Below, piece after piece: positions 10,551-22,050 of a stretch of DNA of 64,000 nucleotides. A program made the position numbers and the translations under genes. Below the pieces are notes generated by a model. That model had not been told where the DNA came from, did not search any database, and worked only from the letters and a program-made list of their open reading frames with translations. The DNA is from Kudoa neothunni. Lineage: Eukaryota > Cnidaria. Position 1 is the first letter of the stretch, and each line of letters begins with the position of its first letter. The DNA lies in assembly GCA_964304625.1 (NCBI GenBank), contig OZ199838.1, positions 4,774,001-4,838,000 of the forward strand, given 5' to 3'.

Positions 10551-12654
10551 GCCTTCTCTTTTCTTACAATATAGTTGGAAGGAAATTCAAAAAATTTCAG
10601 TTGAAATAATTTAGTAGGAATTAACTTTAAAAAATTTGTACATAATTAAAAACTTTTTTTTGAATTATACATGTTGATTTTCTAAACAAACTAGTTTTTT
10701 AATATTTGTTATGATAAAGTATTTTCAATCATATTACGAGGAGTTTTAGACAATTCAAAATTTTTATTAAACTTAACATTATCGAAAAAGCTGGTGAAAA
10801 TTATAATTTATTGCATAGATAATAATTAGGCTGTGCCTGAACCTCCCATCTCCCGTGTGGGATCCGCGTGGACGTCATATCAGATTAATTCCAACCTAGT
10901 TTTGGATAGACAAATCGGAACCAATCGTTAATTTACAGATTTCCCTAAAAATTTAAATAACCTAAAATAACGTAGACCATTAAATTTAAAAAATTATTAT
11001 TGGTCAATTTTAATGATTTCTGTGCCCAAACCGACAAAAATATGTTTCGTTTTTAAGGAAAAGATATGTATATATCGATTGAATAAATATATATCTTATA
11101 ATCGCAGATTTTAAGATTTAAGGTGTAATATTTAATTGAGAAAACGATGAATTTTAACCTATTGAAGTTCACGGCGGATAACCGAATTTTAATCCAAAAA
11201 ACTAATCTCTTTATTAGATTTATTTTTCGTTACTATGAGCTTTCCTCCAGATGTAAGTAGATTTTTTGAAAACTTTTAATTTCCATGATTTTTAATGACT
11301 TATAATGTAGTTTAAAAATAGTGGAGTTTTCTGTCGTTTCACTTGGCTTTTTAATTATGAAAATCTATTTCTGGTGTCATTAAATTTATAAGGACAAAAT
11401 TTTTAAAAACAGAAAAATACAATGAAAATCAAAAATTACATAACAGAAATAACACGACAAATCTAGTGTATCCAAATGACAAATTACGACTGGATAAAAC
11501 AGAATGTATAAATCGAGTTCCAAAAGCTAATTTGATGTGTACTTTTTATATATTCTTTCAAAAATTACGTTAAGTAACAAATTAGAGCCAATACACCATT
11601 ATTCAATTTAATCCGTTCCTTGTGAATTTATTCCCGGTTTTATGCGAAAACGTTGCCGCTGTTGCTGTCCGCACAGGTCAATTTTACTTATGATTTCTTC
11701 GTTTAAAGTGGGTTTAATTTTCTAGGTTGCTTTTTTTTAAGTGAAATATTTTTAATTTTAATTTTTGTACCATTAAATCCGTTCTTAGTTTTAAATAGCC
11801 GATATTGTTACATTGAGTGGCTCTGTTTTGAAGCCTATTAACGCTTCATATTTAATTTTATTTCCTACGCAGAACATCGTTTAATTAGTTCAGTTTAAAC
11901 ATGACAAAAAATTAAAGATCATTAAGAACGTTTTTTCTGTTGCCCCGGCTGACCCCATCGAAACAGGCGCGTTTTTTTTCGGCGCAGTACAGTGGGTTAA
12001 AATTATTTATATTTTAAATTAATAATTTAATTATAATATATGTATACAAATAATTTTACATTAAGATAGAAAATGGGAACGAAATGATTCAAAAGAATTG
12101 TTTAACATTTTTTGGTAGAATTCTCAATCATTGTGAAGAAGAATTCCCCTAAAGATATCAGTCCGAATCTGATAATAAAATCTAGCACCTTATTTCATAA
12201 GCAAAATTAATTAAGTCATGTATTCGAGGAAACACATTAAGACGAATTCACTGAATATTACAGTCATAAGTTTAATTTAATTTGACTCAATGCTTTAAAA
12301 ATAGTTTATAAGTGCAATATATTACCATTTAGAAGTCCAATATTTCTTACGGATGGATTCTGATTAAGGGCGACTTAATCTTTTTTTTAAACAAATATCA
12401 ATCTTAGTTATTTGTTGAAATTATTTAAATTTAAATTTTTTCGGTAGATATCATGAAAATAATTCGAATTATTTAAATTGGAAACAAACGGCGAAAAACT
12501 TAATTTTTTAATATTGGTGTTTCTTTGAAGATTAAGTTATTAATTTTGGGTCGGATGATTCCGTAAGACGTTACTTTGGGAGTAGTTTTTATTTTTGGAA
12601 AAATACATATACTTATTTTTTTGAATAAATTAATATGTAATGAGAACACATTAG
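10551..12654. other. Intergenic, no gene recognised
   Basis: Mostly AT-rich. One more GC-rich patch on the minus strand (about 11715-11608) reads open for about 35 codons (ISKIDLCGQQQRQRFRIKPG) and could be an exon or an old transposon piece; it has no start, no clear splice partner and no domain I know. A GC-rich patch near 11940-11985 is also unexplained. Confidence 0.4.
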
Positions 12655-12924
12655 TCAAATATATTTGTTTATAAGAAAGAAACTTTTCAAGTTGATCGCC
12701 CCTGCGTAAAACCTCGTAATTAAGCTGTAGAACAGGTTATTTTTTGAGTCTTTTAATATGTTAACAAATTTTCGAAACGGTTGTAATAAATCAATCCTAA
12801 AAGCAACGCTATATCGTCTGGCACAAATCGTCACATAAGAAACAACTCTGTCACACTGATGTTTGAGAAAGTTGACTGATCCTAATCTGGAACAACTTGG
12901 TGAAATTGTTACATTAAGATTCAC
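12655..12924 (-). CDS. Doubtful 89-codon open frame
   Basis: Open from ATG to TAA, ending in AGAINLKSFFLINKYI. The central part (CDRVVSYVTICARRYSVAF) has reasonable amino-acid balance and an acceptor-like site lies near its start, but I recognise no family. It may be an exon, a transposon remnant or chance. Confidence 0.15.
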   Translation of the reverse strand: MNLNVTISPSCSRLGSVNFLKHQCDRVVSYVTICARRYSVAFRIDLLQPFRKFVNILKDSKNNLFYSLITRFYAGAINLKSFFLINKYI

Positions 12925-13365
12925 TCCGCTGTCTACATTGTTTGATTCTTTAGACTCAAAAGTATTCAGGAAATTAAATGATGGGTCAATTTAACTTAAT
13001 CAAGTAAACCCCACTTTGCACTAGCTTACTAACCCAAATAAATACAAAAATACACCACAAATAAAAAATAATAATTTAAAGATATACGACCCAAAGTGAT
13101 TATTCGAAAAAATAGTCGACAGTGAGATAATAAAAATTAATAAATTAATTGTTTATAGTAGTTTTCACAACAACACAGAAATCAATACATAATACGAAAG
13201 GATCTCACTTCATTATTAAGTGTAATGTAATTAGTTGAGCGGAAGTGTTAACTGTGCAATAAATCATACGACCTCAACACACTCATAATAAGAACTGTGC
13301 GCATTAATCCTTCTTCAACTAAGTCTCTGCGCATCATTAGTGAGGATTATTTAGTATTGATATAG

Positions 13366-14290
13366 ATGTCGAAGGAGTATGACTTTTTGTTCAAAATCCT
13401 CATTATAGGTGATAGTGGTATATTTTTGTTGTGATAACCTATCAAATGAATACCATTACGATTGGTTGGTTTGATATTGTGTGGTTAGGATGTGGCAAGA
13501 GTTGTTTGTTGGTGCGTTTTGCCGACAATTCCTTTGGATCTTCCTACATTACCACTATTGGTGTGGATTTCAAGGTGAAAACTGTTGAGGTTGATGGGAA
13601 AAGAGTCAAACTTCAGATATGGGATACTGCGGGGCAGGAACGTTTTCGAACTATAACATCAACGTAATCGGTTTGCATATTAAATCACACGCTCATTACA
13701 GCAAAAATATCAATCACCATTACATTTGTTGATTTTAGTTATTATCGAGGTGCGAATGGAATTATGATTGTTTTCGATACAACAAGTGTGGAATCATTTG
13801 ATGGTGTTGTGCGATGGAATCATGAGATTGCAAACAATTTGGATGCAGTTCCTATAATTTTAGGTAATTAATTTTGCGACGAATTATCACCTCCGCTACA
13901 ATATTTAATTACAATAATTAAAAATTCTACAGCTGTTGTTTTTGTTAATACGACTTAATTTTAGTTGGTAACAAAATTGATTTACAAGACGAACGTAAAG
14001 TTGATAAGCAAAGAGCTGAGGATTTTTCCAAGTCATGTAACATTCAATATTTTGAAACCAGTGCCAAAGACAACACCAATGTTAGTGAGGTAGATTTTGT
14101 TTGGTTGTCGTTGTTTATGTATATCTACTAATGCTGATATGCTTTCATTTGTGTATTCGTGTAGACATTTTTAGCGTTGACAAGATTTTGCATTGATGCC
14201 AAATTGAAATCTAATGAGTCAGGAGCTAAGGTGGCCGACCAGAACAAGGTCAATCTCTCAGACAATACTAAAAAGAAAAAATGTTGCTAA
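13366..14290 (+). CDS. RAB35: Rab35-like small GTPase
   Basis: Five exons: 13366-13417, 13489-13663, 13739-13863, 13965-14089, 14165-14290; introns 71, 75, 101 and 75 bp; sum 603 nt, 200 residues (human Rab35 has 201). The P-loop is GDSGCGKS (15-22); its glycines and lysine are in place but the usual valine is cysteine. Switch I region [17 protein letters not shown], switch [12 protein letters not shown], then [17 protein letters not shown] and ETSAKDN are all present. The C-terminus KKKKCC is a polybasic double-geranylgeranylation signal, as in Rab35. In animals Rab35 controls recycling from endosomes to the plasma membrane and actin remodelling. Rab1 is the nearest alternative; the ITST-YYRG context and the basic tail favour Rab35. 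A start exactly at 13366 gives the expected [15 protein letters not shown]. Confidence 0.93.
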
Positions 14291-14403
14291 TACACTCCTT
14301 GTATTTGAATTTTATTTAAAATTTTATCGATTTCTAAATGTCTTTATTTTTGGACTAGTTTTGTTTTTTCGTCAAAGTACTGCAAAATAGATGTCATTTA
14401 AAT

Positions 14404-14573
14404 TTAATTACTCTTATTATTGTGAATTATCTGTGTTGATTGTACTGTACTGACCATCCTTTTATTTGGGTGACCGATAATAAATTTTAATTACGTTTAT
14501 TGTGGATTATCTCAGTTGATTATACTGTATTGAGCATCATTCTTTTTGGGTGGTCGATAATAAATTTTAATTA
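14404..14573. repeat. Tandem palindromic repeat R4, two units
   Basis: Two direct units of 80-83 bp bounded by TTAATTA (14404, 14487, 14567). Each unit contains GATTATCT or a variant, a TTGATT..TACTGTA core and GGTG(A/G)(C/T)CGATAATAAATTTT. Each unit folds on itself (for example ATTATC...GATAAT). A third unit is at 25092-25178. The units supply AATAAA at 14479-14484 and 14559-14564, the first such hexamers downstream of the Rab35 gene. Confidence 0.65.
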
Positions 14574-14577
14574 AAAT

Positions 14578-15478
14578 TTAACCCTCGAATGCACTAAAAA
14601 TCGACTGCACTCTACACCGATGAATTTTGGGGTAAAAAATTATCCCTGATTTTTATTTCTCCAATCGAACCATAAAAAATACTCGATTTCAGAAAATAAA
14701 AATAGGCGAAATCCCAGAGCTATATTCAGCTATAAAACAACTAACACCCCGAGTAGTAATCCTCATAATCCTACGAAAATTGTATTCGTTAAAATCCATT
14801 ATGAGAATTATTGATTAAAGCTTAATGCTTGAATAGTTTTCACATTTTAATCATGTAATAAATATTTTAATTACTATTTGCGCAACAAAATAGAATTTTT
14901 AATGAGAATAAAATTTGCAAATAAACATTCAGAATGAATTTTGCTACGGTTTTTCGTACCTCTGAAACAAACAGTAGTGGGTTTCTCATCAATTTTTCGT
15001 ACACATCATTCGAACCTTGAAAATACTTTTCATTTATTTTCTGTTCTGCGTTATAGCGGAATAGATAAGTTCGGGCTCTTAGGATTTTGGACTTCAATGA
15101 TGTTTCTTTCCATTAATGGAAAGATAGTAACTTTGCCTTATTTTCAAGAACTCTCTCCTAATCGTATTATCCCTCAAGTTTTTTTGAACATGGAAAATGT
15201 ATATATAAATGATAATTTTAGTAATTAGAAAAAAACCACCATAGGCCGTCATTACTGATTGTGGATTGACCCCAATTCTCTAAGTTTTCGATCTCGTCAG
15301 ATTCTTACGACGTACCACCAGTTGGCGAATATTTAGAATCACTTTAAAAGAATTTTATTAATTTAATAATTATTATTTTATCTATCAATTAATGTGAAAA
15401 ACATCTGATGTAATTTTTTACCCCAAAAAATCATTGGAGTGTAAACTTGTTATAATTTTTAGTCATTATATTTTATAA
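14578..15478. mobile_element. piggyBac-like non-autonomous element, about 0.9 kb
   Basis: Left end TTAACCCTCGAATGCAC at a TTAA site. A subterminal block (read outward ATTTTTTACCCCAAAA) is repeated inverted at about 15414-15430, after which the right end is eroded. Open frames inside (14941-15228 plus, 14867-15097 minus) are short and not recognisable as transposase. Confidence 0.5.
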
Positions 15479-16269
15479 TCATATATTTCTCATCTTGTTG
15501 GGAGATCAGAAAATAAACTCGTATCCTACGAAGGGAAAACAAATCAAGTATATAACCAAAAAATTCTTATTGAGGTAAAAACTACTACGGTCGCATCGAT
15601 ACCCATTCTGATGCCATGTTCTACGCATACCCACATTTTAAATTTCAATTGTTTTAGACGTTTGTTGTATTCTAATGAGACTACGCCAAAATTTTTAGTC
15701 ATTCAAAAAAAAGTTTTATTTCTCTAAAAGTTACTGATTTTACTTAATAAGGGAACCTAACTGATTGTATTATCGGTCAGTAAAATATTAATTTTCTCAA
15801 ATGTTTTGATATCCATTACATGGATAACTAGTTAATTTAATAAGGTAAAACAAATATTTAGCGCGAGATTGGTATTTTTTATTCATGAACACATCAAACT
15901 ATGGGTAATATATTTGATCAAATAATTAAATTGTTCGCTTGTCATATTTTTATAAGATACTAACGCAAACTGCCCAGCGTTGCTTGAGGAAGACTTCGCG
16001 TGGAGACGTCTCTTTATAACATTCAAAAAAATATTGTTTCAAATTGATTTATAGAAGCAGTCAAACTAAATTTTTTTAAGCATCATAATTTGACGATTTT
16101 GCTTTCAAAATTTAAATGAAGATCATTTCTGCGCAGGAATGTATCAAATGAATCCTAGTTTTTAACTAATAATTTCTTGTTCCGACACCAATGCTAAATA
16201 ATTTAAGGTCAGTGTCATATTTACTTCGGTCTCCGAATTATTTAAACTCTCTCAAAGTGCGATCTAATA
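15479..16269. other. Intergenic, no gene recognised
   Basis: AT-rich with two small GC-rich patches (about 15590-15640 and 15970-16020). No open frame, repeat end or splice pattern I can support. Confidence 0.4.
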
Positions 16270-17570
16270 CGTTTTTTTGGCCCAGGGGAGTTTTAAGTCG
16301 AATTCTGACCCAGATCGGAAAATATATGCACCACTAACTTTTTAAGGGGAAAAAAATAGAAAAAGTAATAGGGATAGAAGAAAACACAAGAAAGTAAATT
16401 TTTATCTCTCAAATTAATATCTTTTGAGCCCGCAGAAACTTTAATGCGCTTTTTCCAACAAGCATTGAATTATTTTGTTTCTTTCTTACTTATTAGCTCA
16501 AAAGTTATTTATTATTACTATTTAGATTTTTTGCTATTTGTGTATAACAATATTATATGAACTAACTTTAAAAATAAACTTTTTGCAAATTTCACAAAAA
16601 CGTCTCATTTTTCACTATAATCAAAATACTTAGTGAACTTTTAAATATAGATATTAATGTAGTAAGATGTGTTGTTTTAGTTTATAATTTTTTTATAAAT
16701 AAATAAATAAATTATTCAGTTTGTATTATTATAATTCAGGAACCTAATTTTTCAAAATGATAATTTAAAATTGTTTTACCTTGGAGTATTTTTAAAATAT
16801 CGAAAAAAATATTAAGCTATATATATATATATTGTTTTTTAAGTCTTTTTATATGCCAAAATTACCAAATAAAAAATTCAACTTAATATACAAACTGAGA
16901 ATATTACAAGATGTAAACACAATATGTTAACTAGGGTTACTATTTTTATCATCACACATATAATTGACTAAAACTAATTAATTTATAGAAATAAAAATTT
17001 TTTGAAGTTATAATAACAATATTTTTACGTTTATCGAATGGTATATTAAACACACGTAAGAATTCCTCTAATAAAGTAATAACTTCATATAATCGACCTT
17101 AAGTTATTTACCTATTGAAATTAAATGCCGATCTAAAATATAATGTTGATTTTTTATTAAAAAACTCATCAGCTCCAAGAAAATTAAGAAAATATATTTT
17201 GAGAGCACGTGGTTGTCTTCTCACTTTTAAATTACTCATGCTAAAAACCTATAAAAACCTTTATGATTAAATTTTATTCTGTATAATTTATATTTATATG
17301 GTAAAAAATATGAAATAGAACCAATTTATGAACGATTATCAAAACAAATTAGAGATAAATTCAATATTTGTTAAAAAAGATGGAGATTACATGTGTGTAT
17401 CTGACAGCGTCCCAATGAAAATTTCTCAAAATTTCAAAATTATTATTTTGAATTGAAATTTTTCTATCCATATTCTTTTATTTTATTATCAAGAATCATG
17501 AAAAAAGAAACGCGAAAAACATGCGCGAGAGGACGTTTATTAGGTGCCGCATACTTTACTATTACCCGAT
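16270..17570 (+). mobile_element. Repeat family R2 (long inverted repeats), copy 1
   Basis: Colinear with 53097-54352 over about 1.1 kb, for example TTATTTATTATTACTATTTA, GTATAACAAT, GTAAACAC and TCTTCTCAC blocks. The right arm (about 17375-17570) ends GGTGCCGCATAC, as in the other copy. The left arm is badly diverged, so the left boundary is approximate. The open frame at 17453-17653 is the right arm read through and is not a gene. Confidence 0.55.
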
Positions 17571-18242
17571 ATTTTATTGATAGACCTAATGAATATTGCA
17601 AGCCTAATATGTTTTTTGTTCTATTCAATAATGAAATGCATAAAGATTTATAAAAATGTAAGAATAATTTTAAAGAGCCAATTTAAAGGTATCTTGATAC
17701 ATTTTAATGTAAGTTGACACGTTTTTCTTCATTATATACTGGTTTTGAAAACAAAATTTTATTGGTATCGGTTTTAAGCATCGGTACTTTTTGGCGAGCA
17801 CCGAGTACTGCTCCAAAGTTGGTATCGGGACAACCCTAAAAATAACCCCAAATTCATTAGAACAGCGGTTCTTAATCTGGGGTTCACGGACCCCCAAGAG
17901 ATCCGAGGACGAGTTCAAAAGGATCCGTAAGTGATTTCAATAAGATCTGAATCTAATTTTATCACCATACACTCGTTATAATTAGGTATTTTTTAACATT
18001 AGCATAATTATTTAAAATTTCAAATATACCCTTGCGTTATGTTTCTTATAAATACTTTATATTTATTGCAAAATTTCCTTGTGTTATAATATATTTTATA
18101 AAAAAATCGATAAAAACGAATTATACAATAAGTTATTGAATAAAAACTAAAAATTTCCAAAAAATACTTCTTAATGCTGCAGACTATATGTAGATTTATC
18201 ACTTCTTTTACAACGATCTATTATTGCGAAACTAGATTCTCA
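17571..18242. other. Remnants of hAT-type terminal sequence, otherwise nothing
   Basis: Around 17867 there is CAGCGGTTCTTAATCTGGGG followed by TTCACGGACCCCC, the form of an hAT/MITE end. Just before it (17780-17840) is a GGTATCGGGACAACCC-type block. No partner end is seen. AT-rich sequence follows up to the Merlin element. Confidence 0.4.
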
Positions 18243-19305
18243 GGCTAAAGTACGGTTCAGTGGAAATGTTCGCGCGACTTCGTATTATTTCGGCTTAAAA
18301 AAAACATTATTAAACAATCAAATAAACATGTTTTTAGTGTAAGTAAATCCTATTTATTGTTTCAGTGTAAGAAGAAAAACGATTCTCTTTAAATTTCTTC
18401 TAAAATTGATACGAGGCGAGGTATGAACCAATCAATTCTGATGTTTTATTGGTTATGTATCTAAATTTCCTTTTAATAGCGCCCCAGATGGCCTCTATCT
18501 TATTTGTATGGACATCGTCAGCTGTTTTAAATTGTATACTATGGTTCACTGACTCATGCTTATATCCCAGAGATTCAAGGCTGTTATATCCGCGCCGTTT
18601 GTCGGTCCAAATTATAGACCCACGAGTTACATGAGAGGTAATAATATCCTCAAGAGTTGACTGATTTCTAACTTCAGTCAAAACTTGAAATATGTTATTA
18701 TTCTCGTCTACCCCGCCGACTATCCAGACATTTTGGTTAACAAGAACCCTCCCCTGTGGTATTTTCGTTTGCATATATTGGATTCATCGATCTGTACAAC
18801 AACATCGACTCCACCAATTCGCACTCTATAGAGATTGAAATACTCAATATATATTTCTCTAATATAATTCTACCAATTGACGATAGTCTCCCTTGATCCA
18901 ATTTTTAACTGTTTTAGCAATGTCTCGTATGACATTTGCATGTTGAAGACATCCAAATACATTAAAAAGAATATTTGCCATAACGACAACTTTGAACCTT
19001 CACAAAATGTTCCTTTACGGATTGATATTCTTTTCTTACATGCATAGCATCTAAAATTATATTCATCGAGAACATTTTCCTTAACGAGCCCAATTTCTGA
19101 ATGGCACTTATCGCATACTCTCACTTTAGGAATTAATCCTATATTTTGTAAAAATGCAATAAATTTTTCAATGTCATTTTTAAACAAAAATATATCTTCT
19201 AAAAGAATAGAATCAACGTTTGAGAGCGAGAAGTTCATTTCTGATTGCGCGGCTCCGAAATAATACGAAGTCGCGCGAACATCTCCACTGAACCGTACTT
19301 TAGCC
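18243..19305 (-). mobile_element. Merlin (ISXO2-like) DNA transposon, copy 1
   Basis: Inverted ends about 50 bp long, starting GGCTAAAGTACGGTTCAGTG and nearly identical on both sides, flanked by a perfect 9-bp duplication AGATTCTCA (18234-18242 and 19306-19314). Length 1063 bp with one transposase on the minus strand. Both the 8-9 bp duplication and the transposase type are diagnostic of Merlin. Confidence 0.93.
18400..19238 (-). pseudogene. Merlin transposase (DDE, IS1595/ISXO2 type), broken
   Basis: The N-terminal piece (19238-18870) carries a four-cysteine zinc ribbon (CDKCHSE ... CYACKKR) and an IS1595-type IRKGTFCEGSKLSL segment. Then, in the minus-strand reading, come VQIDESNICKRKYHRG (first acidic catalytic region), WIVGGVDENNN, IIWTDKRRGYNSL (second Asp) and VHTNKIEAIWGAIKRKFRY (third catalytic position in the HTNxIE motif). 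Two lesions are visible: a stop just after the zinc-ribbon piece and one frameshift after KYHRG. The catalytic residues themselves are retained. Confidence 0.88.
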
Positions 19306-19314
19306 AGATTCTCA

Positions 19315-20356
19315 TGCTTATTACCATAAAAACAAAGCCACGAAATCTACTATATATATAAAGTTCTTATGTCTGTCAGTTTATGTTTCTAGTAGTACGC
19401 ATGTGCCTCGAAGAAACTTTTTTTAAATGCAGCTTTTAGTTTGCATTAGAATAGATAATACCATTAATAAAAATTGTTAATTCACTTATAATTGATTACA
19501 TTATCAATATCGGTATCAGAAGTAAGGTAATTTCTCGTTGTCAACATCAATTAACAGATTAAAATGTATCTGCATAATATTGATGTTTGTTTACTTCAGA
19601 GGAATAAGCAATTAGAATGAACTTTTACTCATTATACACAAAGAGAATCTGTTAATTATGGTATAGAATGTTTAAAAATATTATGTATGCGTTTTGGAGT
19701 TGTTTTAAGACAGACAACATCTTTAGAACCATATTTACCAGAAATGTTGCATTCCCTCAAAATTTCTGGCATATCCAAATTATTTACAATGTAGATTCAG
19801 TTTAAAAGCATTATGGATATATTTAAGCGAAAAAGATTATGATCAATCTAAATAAAACACATTATTCGAGATTATAAATTGTCGTCATCAAGGAATAATT
19901 TGATGGTTCTATAAGTATTCTAAAAACGATGTAAACTGTGTAGAGTTTTCAAAAGATTAAATTTTTCTGATAATTTCATAAATGAAAATTATACTCCATC
20001 GAAATTCTTGAGAATGAAACTATATTAGTCCTTTCGATAAGTTTTTATCCATTTTTTTTGTTTTCCTAAACTTTGTTGCGAAACAACTGGCATAACTAAT
20101 TCAATAATTTTCTATATTTGATGGGATAATTTTTCAGTAATGCTTGAGCTCCCATAAACCTGATTATTTCTTACCTTTAGACTTTAACATTAATATTCAA
20201 ATCAATATAAAGTTTTGTTTAGGCCCAAAATAACTCGGAATGGTGAAAACCAATACTTGAAAATATAACATACCTCATGCCATTGGTAAATGAAGAATTT
20301 ATATCCAAGATTACTCCTGATTAAATACAATCAATTCACACTACGTACTACGTTAG
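19315..20356. other. Intergenic, no gene recognised
   Basis: AT-rich. Contains a TATATATAAAGTTCTTATGTCTG motif near 19350 that resembles sequence near 3700 in inverse orientation, possibly an old repeat end. No supported coding sequence. Confidence 0.35.
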
Positions 20357-22050
20357 TTAACCCTCAAAGCACTTTTGGGATCCAAATGGACCCCAGGTCG
20401 ACTTTAATCTCAATTCATTGCTCATTAAAAATGTTAAAGTGACTGGATCCAATCATTATTATTTTTAAATTTTCTATATACTCATAATTTATTTTTAAAA
20501 TTAGGAATTTTTTGTTTTCTAGGATTTTATATCAAATACTTATACCAAGCAGTTATTGGGTCCAGGAGGACCCCACTTTTTTATTTCACAAAAACTTTCA
20601 TAAAATTATATAAAATAAAATATCTTGATTTCGAAAGGTTACATCCATTAAATTCTGAGAAAAATCCAGGTTTATGTTTCCGACATTGATCGAGTGATAC
20701 CGATTGCCACCGGCCGTTAGAAATGGAAGATTTATATAAATTTTCTAACGACTTATGATTCTGATTGCAGTTAAATTGAAGATATTATTGAAGAATGTGT
20801 CTCTTCATGTCATTATGATAGTTCAGATGATTATGACGCCACTAACACATATAGGAGAAAAAACAGTGTATTATGGCCTTCATTTGTGCCGTCAAATACA
20901 AAAATCAAGAAAGAAAACATCTCAAACAAACCTCTAGGTCTGACTGCATTTGTAACATCCTGAATTCGCAATTTACAGGATAGTTCTTCCATTTTTTTGA
21001 TGATGAATTTTTCAATTCTGCCATTACTCACATTAATAAATTTGGTGCATTTCATTACGGATGCAAATGGGAAATCAAAATATAGTGAAATATAAACCAT
21101 ACATAGGAATTCTTAAATATATGTCAATATCTAAATATAAAATGGAGTCTCTTAAGCAATTGTGGAGCTTGAATAAAGGACATCATATACTTCGTAGAAT
21201 CATGCTGTTTTATACATTCATCCAAATAAACAGAAATTTACAATTTGATGACTGCAAGACAAGAGTTTGCGATGAGAAGTCGTAAAGTTTTTTCCAGTAA
21301 CCGAAGTTTTCAATAGGTGGAAAAGTAATTTGCCGATGTGTCTAATTCCCTCCGCTCATCTTATTGTTGATGAACAATTAGTTTCATTGAGAGGCAGGTG
21401 TTCCTTTACGCAGTATATTCCCTCCAAACGTGCGGTGTATGTCATTAAATTTTTTCTTTTAACTGACCCTCATATCAATTATACACGTAATATTTTCGCT
21501 TATCTTGGAAGAAACAATGACCAGATCACTAAAGTGTTGGTGAAAAGGTTGTTTTAGAGCTCTCGTCGCACTTGAAGAGGCTAGTAGAAAAATTTTTTGC
21601 GATAATTTTTCAACTTCGACTCCGTTGGCAAACCAACTTCTTAACTTAAGTTTAATCCTTCTGGAGACTATCCGGGGTAACGAACGGAATATCTCATTAA
21701 TTCTTAAAACCAAGGAATAGGGGGAGTTTTTTAGTTCAATTTTCCTAAAAAGGACAATACGGTCATTTTATTAGCGACGCCCTCAAACAATATTAATTTG
21801 TGCCATGATCAGACAAAAAATCTTCAAGTTATTGTAGATTATGACAAAACTAAGGGTGTGTGGATACGTTAGATAGTATCCCGTACAATACGAAAAAAGA
21901 TGTATATTATGCGCTCGATTCTTTGATATAAATATAAAGAACAAATGTTATAATTGCTCAGAACATCGTTGCAACATACATTCGAGAATTGTTTGTTAGA
22001 AACAGAAATAAAAAATGACCAGGAAAAAGTATTTAGTTACATATTATAAT
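20357..22050 (+). mobile_element. piggyBac transposon, decayed
   Basis: Left end TTAACCCTCAAAGCACTTTT at a TTAA site, with subterminal GGGTCC/GGACCCC blocks (about 20380 and 20560). Transposase pieces on the plus strand, in order: YIGILKYMSISKYK...LWSLNKGHHILRRIM (21061-21285), then LIVDEQLVSLRGRCSF, QYIPSKRAVYVIKFF and NIFAYLGR (21330-21557), which contain the catalytic DE of the family, then DNFSTSTPLANQLL (about 21605-21650). Several frameshifts separate these pieces. The right terminus was not found, so the end is approximate. Confidence 0.8.

Noticed and set aside
17453-17653. A 66-codon gene
   Set aside because: It is the right arm of repeat R2 read through; the same arm in copy 2 is not open.
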